DNA of 64,000 nt from NCBI GenBank assembly GCA_024281175.1, contig JAMJTW010000010.1, positions 36,976 to 100,975 on the forward strand, read 5' to 3'. Shown here piece by piece: positions 21,275 through 27,915 of the stretch. Within the stretch, counting starts at the first letter, position 1. Every line of letters starts with the position of its first letter. A program made the translations under genes and the position numbers. The stretch is from Candidatus Thiovulum imperiosus. Lineage in GTDB: Bacteria > Campylobacterota > Campylobacteria > Campylobacterales > Thiovulaceae. A model generated the notes under the pieces. It saw only the letters and a program-made list of their open reading frames with translations, searched no databases and was not told where the DNA came from.

Positions 21275-22283
21275 AACTCTAAAACTCAAAAATCTTGGAG
21301 TTGTAAAAAACCTAGAAGTCTCCTCTTTTGGAAATATCAATATTTTTATCGGAAAAAATGACTCTGGTAAAACTATGATTTTAAAAGCTCTCTACACAAT
21401 TGTTAAGAGTTTAGAAAACTTCAAAAAAGGTGATGACAGTAGAAGTTTTAAAGAAATTTTGAGTGAAAAGACTTTTTGGACTTTTCAAGTTGAAAAAGTT
21501 GGTGATTTAGTCTCAAAAGATAGAGAAGATAAATCGGAACACATCCAAATAGAGATAAATTGTCATAACCAGAAAGTTGGTTTTTCATTCAGCCATTCAA
21601 CGACAAAAAATATTTCCAACACTTTGGAAAGTCCTAAAAATAGAGAGGCAAACTCAATTTTTATTCCTGCTAAAGAGGTTCTTTCTCTCTTCTCAATTAT
21701 CAGAAACTCAAGAACAGTTGATAAGGTTTTTGGATTTGATGATACTTTTCTTGACTTGGTAAATGCTCTTGAAAAAGAGCCTCAAAAAGGTCGGCAATAT
21801 CAAAGTTTTGTTTCAAGTAAGGAGAAACTAAATTCTCTTCTCTCTGGAAAAATAACTCTTAAAAATGGAAAGTGGATTTTTGACAAAAATAAGATGAAAA
21901 TCTCTATTCACTCTACTGCTGAAGGAATTAAAAAAATTGGTGTTCTTGATAGACTTATTTCAAATAGATTTTTAACTCCAGAAAGCATGGTTTTCATTGA
22001 TGAACCAGAAGCATTTTTACATCCTCAAGCAATTTTAGAGTTTTTAGATATTTTAGAAATTCTCTCTAAAAATGGGATACAGATTTTTATTGCTACTCAC
22101 TCCTATTTTGTAATTAAGAAGTTGATGATAATTGCTAAAAAATCAGATATGGATATTCCCCTTATTTCACTTTTAGAAAACGGAGAACATGAAATCTCAA
22201 ATTTAAAAACTGATGTTTTAGATAACTTAATTATTGATACTTCTATAAAATTGTATGAAGAAGAGATAGAAATTGAATGGTAG
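21267..22283 (+). CDS. AAA (SMC/OLD-like) ATPase
   Basis: 338 aa; Walker A GKNDSGKT, Walker B MVFIDEPEAFLHP, IATHSYF. Confidence 0.85.
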   Translation: MIKTLKLKNLGVVKNLEVSSFGNINIFIGKNDSGKTMILKALYTIVKSLENFKKGDDSRSFKEILSEKTFWTFQVEKVGDLVSKDREDKSEHIQIEINCHNQKVGFSFSHSTTKNISNTLESPKNREANSIFIPAKEVLSLFSIIRNSRTVDKVFGFDDTFLDLVNALEKEPQKGRQYQSFVSSKEKLNSLLSGKITLKNGKWIFDKNKMKISIHSTAEGIKKIGVLDRLISNRFLTPESMVFIDEPEAFLHPQAILEFLDILEILSKNGIQIFIATHSYFVIKKLMIIAKKSDMDIPLISLLENGEHEISNLKTDVLDNLIIDTSIKLYEEEIEIEW

Positions 22284-22633
22284 TTATTGAAGAGTCTGAA
22301 ATAAGTTTTCAATTTGAAGATGCCGATGAAGTTTATCAAATTGAAAAAGATAGCTTTTATAAAAACAGATCATCAAAATATGGTGAAAAAGATGTTGATT
22401 TCATATTTTTAAAAGATAGACAGCTCTTTTTTATTGAAGCTAAAAAGTCTGTTCATCAAGATTTAGAAAAATATATCACAGAATTATCGAAAAAACTAAT
22501 CGATAGCTTTAATATCTACTCTGCGATATTATCAAACAAATTAGAAAGTAGAGAGATTTCAACTCTTTTTGAGATTTCAATATTTGTATTTAATCAAGAA
22601 CAAGCTATTTCAAAAGGTTTAGTACAAAAATAG
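22277..22633 (+). CDS. Small protein with PD-(D/E)XK-like motif, translationally coupled to the ATPase
   Basis: 118 aa; DVDFIFLKDRQLFFIEAKKS; 7-nt overlap with the ATPase gene. Confidence 0.55.
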   Translation: MVVIEESEISFQFEDADEVYQIEKDSFYKNRSSKYGEKDVDFIFLKDRQLFFIEAKKSVHQDLEKYITELSKKLIDSFNIYSAILSNKLESREISTLFEISIFVFNQEQAISKGLVQK

Positions 22634-22670
22634 TGGAGTTTCTCCAGAAAATTTAGATTGGAAAAACTGA

Positions 22671-22676
22671 TATAAT
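22671..22676 (+). promoter_or_regulatory. Candidate -10 box (TATAAT) for the DRT RNA
   Basis: Perfect TATAAT in the intergenic region about 370 bp upstream of the RT. Confidence 0.5.
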
Positions 22677-22682
22677 TTTAGA

Positions 22683-23035
22683 ACCATGTCTATTTGAGAT
22701 GTGAGGAAACTGTTAGAATTGCTGAAAGAAGAATTCTTCTTATCAGCATCAGATGGATCGAGTGTTTCATAACATTCCTTTCAATACTTCACTAAGTATA
22801 CTAACAGTAAGCTTTGAGGCTTTAAACCCAAGAAAGGTAGTTAGCAACTACTGTAGATTTGACGAAATCTATGCCCGAATGTGGATTTTTTTGTCTCAAT
22901 AACAAAACAGCAAACCATTGATAAACTAAAGTAATCTCATATTTAAGCTCTGTGGGTTAGAGCAAGTATTACTTTGAGTTTTGAGAGGCAGGTAGTAAAG
23001 TAGAGTGAGACTGCTTTGCCACCATTTGGAAAAGA
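22683..23035 (+). ncRNA. Candidate DRT2-type template ncRNA upstream of the RT
   Basis: About 350-nt intergenic stretch with many hairpins: GCTGA-AAGAAGAATTCTTCTTA-TCAGC (22721-22747), GTAGTT-AGC-AACTAC (22837-22851), TAGATTT-GACG-AAATCTA (22854-22871), AAGTAAT...GCTCT...AGAGC...ATTACTT (22929-22974), GGCA...TGCC (22987-23020). Confidence 0.6.
22763..22891 (+). other. Putative 129-nt rolling template unit encoding a stop-free 43-aa repeat ('neo'-type frame)
   Basis: One frame has no stop from 22726 to 22899; unit bounded by TGTTTCA (22763) and TGTCTCA (22892), exactly 129 nt = 43 codons apart; translation VFHNIPFNTSLSILTVSFEALNPRKVVSNYCRFDEIYARMWIF. Confidence 0.4.
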
Positions 23036-23041
23036 GTAAGT

Positions 23042-24469
23042 ATGAAAGATAATTATATAAAGAGAGTTAAAAAGTGTGGTTGGTATGAACAGAAATCATA
23101 TTTACACTTTGACACTCCATTAAGTTTTGAAAAAGCTCTAAAAAAAGTATCTAATCCAAAATATGTTGAAAAACACCCTTTTCTTCCATTTCTTAGATTT
23201 ACTAAAGAGGAGAGAAAATTTAATCCTAAAAAATATGGAGAAGAGAGATATAAAACAAAAAATAGAGAAATTTCATATGCAAGTCATAAAGATGGCTATA
23301 TTTACAGCTACTATGCAAAAATGTTAAATGGTGGATATGAAACCTTGCTAAAAAACTATGAGCTTGAAAATAATGTTTTAGCTTTTAGAAAAATTGAAAA
23401 AGATGATGGCAAAGGAAAAAGTAATATAGATTTCGCAAAAGAGGTTTTTGAAAAAATAAAAAGTTTTGAAGAGTGTAGTGTTTTAGCAATGGATTTTTCA
23501 AAATTTTTTGATACTTTAGACCATCAGCTTCTAAAAGAGAAGTGGTCTCGAGTTTTAAATGTAGATAAGTTACCAGAAGACCATTTTAAAGTTTTTAAAT
23601 CACTAACAAAGTTCTCTTTTATTGATAGAGATAAAATATATTGTAAATTAGGCATTTCACGACACAACCCAAAACCAAAAAATAAAAATAGAGTGGCTAT
23701 CTGTGAGAAAGAAAACTTCCAAAAACTTAGAGAAATTATCAAAGAAGATAAGGAGCAAGTTCCAAATAGAGAGAAAAGATTACTTCAAGTAAATGATAAT
23801 GGTTTTGGAATTCCTCAGGGTTCAGCATTGAGTGGGCTTCTCTCAAATATTTACATGATTGATTTTGATAAAGAAGTAAAAAAATATATAGAAAGTTCAG
23901 GTGGAAAATATTATAGATATTGTGATGACATAATCATTATTGCAAAATTTGGAGAAGTTGATAAAGTAGAAAAAGTAATTTTAGATAAATTTGTTAAAGA
24001 GCTAAAAACTGTTCAGATAAATAAAGATAAAACAGAAAAGTTTCATTTTTACAATGGAAGAATACTTGGTAATAAATTATTGCAATATTTAGGTTTTATG
24101 TTTGATGGTCAAAATATATACTTTCGTTCATCTTCAATTTCTCGGTATTATCGCAAAATGAATAGAGGAATAAGAGTTGCGAAGAAAACTCAACTGACAA
24201 GAAATAGAGTTAGAAGAAAAAAAGGTTTTAAAGAGAGAGAACTTTATAAAAATAGAATCTATGAGTTATATCCATCTATGGGAAAAAGAAATTTTATAAC
24301 TTATGTAAAAAGAGCTATTAGAAATATGGATAATAGTCCTACTTTAAAAAAACAGATGAAAAAATTTCAAAAGATGTTTGATAAAAGAATGAAACAGCAT
24401 GAAAAACCACCTAAAAAGAATAATCATCCTTCAAAAAATATTTTTTGTAAAAACTTACTGAATAATTAA
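23042..24469 (+). CDS. Antiviral reverse transcriptase, UG/DRT2-like
   Basis: 475 aa; HFDTPLSFEKA...HPFLPFLRF, SNIDFAKEVFEKI, MDFSKFFDTLDH, GIPQGSALSGLLSNIYM, catalytic YCDD; no maturase or endonuclease domain recognised. Confidence 0.8.
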   Translation: MKDNYIKRVKKCGWYEQKSYLHFDTPLSFEKALKKVSNPKYVEKHPFLPFLRFTKEERKFNPKKYGEERYKTKNREISYASHKDGYIYSYYAKMLNGGYETLLKNYELENNVLAFRKIEKDDGKGKSNIDFAKEVFEKIKSFEECSVLAMDFSKFFDTLDHQLLKEKWSRVLNVDKLPEDHFKVFKSLTKFSFIDRDKIYCKLGISRHNPKPKNKNRVAICEKENFQKLREIIKEDKEQVPNREKRLLQVNDNGFGIPQGSALSGLLSNIYMIDFDKEVKKYIESSGGKYYRYCDDIIIIAKFGEVDKVEKVILDKFVKELKTVQINKDKTEKFHFYNGRILGNKLLQYLGFMFDGQNIYFRSSSISRYYRKMNRGIRVAKKTQLTRNRVRRKKGFKERELYKNRIYELYPSMGKRNFITYVKRAIRNMDNSPTLKKQMKKFQKMFDKRMKQHEKPPKKNNHPSKNIFCKNLLNN

Positions 24470-24473
24470 GAGT

Positions 24474-24704
24474 TTCTGGAACTGCTGGCACCAAAAAGTT
24501 CTTCTTGAACCTGTAAGCAGAGATGAGAAAATTGGTGATGTCTATGTAAATTACGATAATAACTTACAAGTTTATCAAGCGTGGAGAGACGAACTTACTC
24601 GACCTCTTAACTCTTCAGATAAACTTAGAAGACCAATGCATATCAAACGACCTTGGGTTCCTATTTCCAAAAAAGGTTACTCGGTCGAAATCAAAGATGT
24701 TTAG
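24474..24704 (+). pseudogene. Duplicated 3' end of the molybdoenzyme catalytic gene
   Basis: Matches about 19793-20025 plus downstream terminator, with scattered mostly synonymous differences and a small deletion at the 5' edge. Confidence 0.92.
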
Positions 24705-24719
24705 AACTTCCTAACATCT

Positions 24720-24737
24720 TTTCCCCACTTGGGGAAA
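24720..24737. terminator. Perfect hairpin TTTCCCCACTTGGGGAAA
   Basis: 8-bp inverted repeat with 2-nt centre. Confidence 0.5.
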
Positions 24738-24739
24738 CT

Positions 24740-24961
24740 TCAGTTTTGATTTTTTTCTATCTGGTTGTGAATAAAAAATAGCCTATCTTTTATATCCATT
24801 GTTTCAAGAGCATTTATTAAAACTTCAATATAAGTTGGAACTTCATCTTTCTTTTTCCAATAAGCAGATGGTGTGCTTTTGTCAATATTTAACATTAGAG
24901 CCAAATCTCTATTAGAAAGTTTTATCTCTTTTAATTTATCTCTAAATGTATTGTAATTCAA
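24740..24961 (-). CDS. Small HTH-type DNA-binding protein
   Basis: 73 aa; MNYNTFRDKLKEIKLSNRDLALMLNIDKSTPSAYWKKKDEVPTYIEVLINALE. Confidence 0.55.
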   Translation of the reverse strand: MNYNTFRDKLKEIKLSNRDLALMLNIDKSTPSAYWKKKDEVPTYIEVLINALETMDIKDRLFFIHNQIEKNQN

Positions 24962-25106
24962 AAACTTCCTTTTGAAAACACAAACTTTTTGTTTGTGATT
25001 TTATAAGAACTCTTATCTTATTAAATAACTTAAAAAATTCAATATATAATCGTTATTATTTATAATAAGATACATTCTTATTATAAATAATAAAGGATTT
25101 CACATA

Positions 25107-25322
25107 AATTTAACAGTAAAGGAAGTTTGCCAATATTTAGGTGTTAATCAAAAGGAGTTAGCACAAATTACAGGATATTCAGTTGATACTGTGTCTAAAT
25201 GGAATAGAAGTGTGAATAAAATTCCAAATAGTGCTTTAAACCACTTTAAACTCCTTATTGAAAATAATAGATATAAAAGAATAGATATTCTACTAAAACA
25301 AATAAATGATTTGACAAAATAG
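25107..25322 (+). pseudogene. XRE-type HTH remnant or non-ATG-start HTH of a module
   Basis: Frame reads NLTVKEVCQYLGVNQKELAQITGYSVDTVSKWNRSVNKIPNSALNHFKLLIENNRY...; no ATG found. Confidence 0.5.
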
Positions 25323-25347
25323 CATATATTCTATTACAATAGACAAA

Positions 25348-25371
25348 AGAGAGTTAATGTAACAACTCTCT
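25348..25371 (+). promoter_or_regulatory. Hairpin between HTH remnant and Bro-N gene
   Basis: AGAGAGTT-AATGTAAC-AACTCTCT, perfect 8-bp stem. Confidence 0.4.
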
Positions 25372-25394
25372 GTCAAACTTAAAACAAGGCAAAC

Positions 25395-26231
25395 TATGGA
25401 AATAATGCCGTTTAATTATGAAAATAAAACAATAAGAGCTTTTACAGATAAAAGAGGAAATGTTTGGTTCTCTATAAAAGACTTAGCTAAAGTTCTTGAG
25501 CTATCTAACAGTAGCCAAACTACAGTAGCCAAACTACAACAGATTTACGAAAAGAATATAAAAATATTAATATAGACAAAATTATTTCAACTCATGAAGT
25601 AAGAACTAAAGGAGGTATTCAAAACTTAACTATCATTTCAGAAATAGGAGTAAGAAAGGTTATTGCAAGAGCAAATAAGAAAACTTCAGAGTTTAAAACA
25701 AAATTTCTTAAATCTTTAGGAATAAAAGGAGAATTCTTAGTTGATACTAAAGAGACTAGATTTGGAAGTGAATTGAAAAATTTCATACAAACTATTTATA
25801 GCTTGGAGGTTGAAACTCAGTATCCCGTAAAAAATTACAAACTTGATTTTTATATTTCAGAACTAAACTTAGCTATTGAATTTGATGAAAAACACCACAA
25901 ATATCAAAAAGAAGAAGATGAAAAAAGAGAAAAAGAAATTGAAAATGTTTTGAATTGTAAATTTATTAGGGTTTCCGAAGAAAAATCTATCGGTGAGCAA
26001 TTGGGTTTAGTAATAAAAGCAATAAATGAAAAACCTAAAAAAGAGATTTCTCTCTCAAAACGACAAAAACAGATTTTAGAATATTTACAAAATCAAAAAC
26101 TTTCAACAAAAGAGCTATCTGAAAAACTTGGTTATTCAAAATCAACAATTTTAAAAGATTTAAAGTTTCTTATTGAAAATGGAAAAGTGGAAAAAATCAA
26201 AAGTGGAAGAAATATTTTCTACAAAATATAA
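25395..26231 (+). pseudogene. Bro-N / nuclease-like / HTH protein, frameshifted by a 14-bp tandem duplication
   Basis: ATG at 25395: MEIMPFNYENKTIRAFTDKRGNVWFSIKDLAKVLELSNSSQT..; removing one copy of ACAGTAGCCAAACT (25508-25535) restores the frame into YKLDFYISELNLAIEFDEKHHKYQ...; the C-terminal part is ORF 25773-26231. Confidence 0.75.
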
Positions 26232-26422
26232 ATTTTCTTCCAACAGAACTTGGAAAACTTCTTGGAATTTCTCCACATGAAATGAATTTGCTTTTGGAGA
26301 AAAAGGGTTTTCAAGAAAATGAAAATGGAATTTGGAAAATTACAGAAAGTGGAAAAAGTTTTGGAATGGAAATTGGAGGAAAGTTTTCACAACTCAAATG
26401 GAGAGTGGAAAGTATTGTATAA
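26229..26422 (+). pseudogene. Rha C-terminal tail remnant
   Basis: Frame FLPTELGKLLGISPHEMNLLLEKKGFQENENGIWKITESGKSFGMEIGGKFSQLKWRVESIV*. Confidence 0.75.
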
Positions 26423-26446
26423 TTTTGTATCTACAAAAGGGTACAA

Positions 26447-26677
26447 ATGAAGAAAGCAATAAATATCAGAATGGAAGAGGAACTTCTAAAAAATTTGGAT
26501 AGCTATGCAAAAGAGCTAGATAGAACTAGAACATACCTCATCGAAAAGGCAGTAACTCTCTATTTGGATACTTTAGATGGAATGGTTTCAGACAAAAGAA
26601 TTGATGATGTCAAAAGTGGAAAAAGTGAAGTCTATTCACTTCAAGAAGTTGCTCAAAAATTGGGACTAGATGTATAA
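26447..26677 (+). CDS. Ribbon-helix-helix (CopG/RelB-like) antitoxin
   Basis: 76 aa; INIRMEEELLKNLDSYAKELDRTRTYLIEKAV. Confidence 0.75.
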   Translation: MKKAINIRMEEELLKNLDSYAKELDRTRTYLIEKAVTLYLDTLDGMVSDKRIDDVKSGKSEVYSLQEVAQKLGLDV

Positions 26678-26921
26678 AATCATCATTCCTGAACATACTT
26701 TCAAAGAACTTTCTAAAATAGATAAACCAAATCAGCAACTTGTTTTTAACAAAATCAAAGATTTAGAAAGTGGAATTTTTACAGGAGATAAACCTTTAAA
26801 AGGAAAACATCAGGGCAAGTTCCGAAAAAGGGCTGGAAATTATCGAATTATCTATTTAAAAGAGAACAATATTCTTCTTATTACAGTTATCAGAATTACA
26901 CATAGAAAAGAGATTTATTAA
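26670..26921 (+). CDS. RelE/ParE-family toxin
   Basis: 83 aa; overlaps antitoxin; GKFRKRAGNYRIIYLKENNILLITVIRITHRKEIY. Confidence 0.8.
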   Translation: MYKIIIPEHTFKELSKIDKPNQQLVFNKIKDLESGIFTGDKPLKGKHQGKFRKRAGNYRIIYLKENNILLITVIRITHRKEIY

Positions 26922-27179
26922 GTGGAAATTAAAGAAAAAATAGATTTAAACAAAACTCTTGTCGATATTATTCACAAGAAGATTTTAATTCTTTTGGGTG
27001 CTGTTGCAGGAAGTTGGTTTTATGGTTTGGAGTTTACGAAGAATGAAAATATGGCATTTTATCTTTTTGGAGTAGTGCTATTTTTGCTTTTTATATTTTT
27101 AAGTTTTGGAATAATCATAAATTATCTAAAACTCTCAAAATTGGAAAATGAGTTAGAGGAGTTAAAAAATGGAGAGTAA
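26922..27179 (+). CDS. Small membrane protein (two predicted TM segments)
   Basis: 85 aa, GTG start abutting the toxin stop; two hydrophobic stretches. Confidence 0.5.
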   Translation: MEIKEKIDLNKTLVDIIHKKILILLGAVAGSWFYGLEFTKNENMAFYLFGVVLFLLFIFLSFGIIINYLKLSKLENELEELKNGE

Positions 27180-27276
27180 TATTTTTGAGGTTCTATTTCC
27201 AGCAGGTTTTATAGTTACTGGAATTACAGCATATTTTGCACATAAATATAATTGGAAAATTGCAAAGTGGTTTTAA
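27169..27276 (+). CDS. Very small single-TM protein
   Basis: MESNIFEVLFPAGFIVTGITAYFAHKYNWKIAKWF*; overlaps the previous ORF. Confidence 0.35.
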   Translation: MESNIFEVLFPAGFIVTGITAYFAHKYNWKIAKWF

Positions 27277-27581
27277 ATGAGATAATTTTTCGACTCCAAA
27301 AGCTAAATAGAGAGTTTGAAAAAGTTGGTTTCTATATTATTGGAGTTTTTGGAAGTTATGCGAGAGGTGAAAATAGAGAAGATAGTGATTTAGATATTCT
27401 CTATAAAATAGATAATAAGTTTGTAGAAAAATTTGGGGGTTGGAGTGCAATTATTGAGATTGAGAAGATAAAGTCAAAAATAGAGAAGAGTTTGAATATC
27501 TCAAAAGTTGATTTGGCAACATCAGATACAAATAATCAAACATTACAGAATGCTATTCAAAAGGAGCTTGTTTTTGTCTAA
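27252..27581 (+). CDS. mntA: MNT-type nucleotidyltransferase antitoxin
   Basis: 109 aa; GSYARGENREDSDLDILY. Confidence 0.85.
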   Translation: MENCKVVLNEIIFRLQKLNREFEKVGFYIIGVFGSYARGENREDSDLDILYKIDNKFVEKFGGWSAIIEIEKIKSKIEKSLNISKVDLATSDTNNQTLQNAIQKELVFV

Positions 27582-27915
27582 GAGTGATATTGAAAGATTG
27601 AGGTTTGCATTTGAAAAAGTTGAAGATGCTCTAAATTATAGAGATAGTTTTGAGAGTATTGAAAAACTTTTAAATTCAAAAATGGGCTTTGACGCAACAA
27701 CAATGTGTATTATGCAAGTTGGAGAGACTCTTAATAAATTAGATAAAAGTTTTGCAAAGAAGTATCCACAACTACCAATTAAAGAGAGTTATTTAACAAG
27801 AAACTATATAGCTCACGATTACGAAGGAGTTAGTAAGATGATAATTGAGGTGATTATTAGAGAACATTTTCCAAAATTGAAAAATGATATTTTAGATATT
27901 TTGAGAAATAGATGA
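27574..27915 (+). CDS. hepT: HEPN-domain toxin
   Basis: RNYIAHDY (RX4H) motif; likely TTG start at 27574 with AAGGAG at 27561; overlaps the MNT gene. Confidence 0.82.
   Translation: MSKSDIERLRFAFEKVEDALNYRDSFESIEKLLNSKMGFDATTMCIMQVGETLNKLDKSFAKKYPQLPIKESYLTRNYIAHDYEGVSKMIIEVIIREHFPKLKNDILDILRNR

Noticed and set aside
22771-22909. Alternative neo unit bounded by AACA at 22771 and 22906 (135 nt)
   Set aside because: Length is a multiple of 3, but the unit includes the in-frame TAA at 22900, so it would not be never-ending.
23042-24469. Diversity-generating retroelement
   Set aside because: The repeated DNA near the RT (19802 vs 24481) is the molybdoenzyme 3' end. Its substitutions are mostly synonymous and of several types, not adenine-specific, and no VR-bearing target gene is present.
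22683-24469. Group II intron or retron
   Set aside because: No maturase or HNH segment or intron domain V-like end was recognised, and no msr/msd-type priming structure was evident. RT motifs fit the UG defence clade better.
24474-24704. Functional second molybdoenzyme gene
   Set aside because: Only the last about 75 codons are present, with no start and no cofactor domain.
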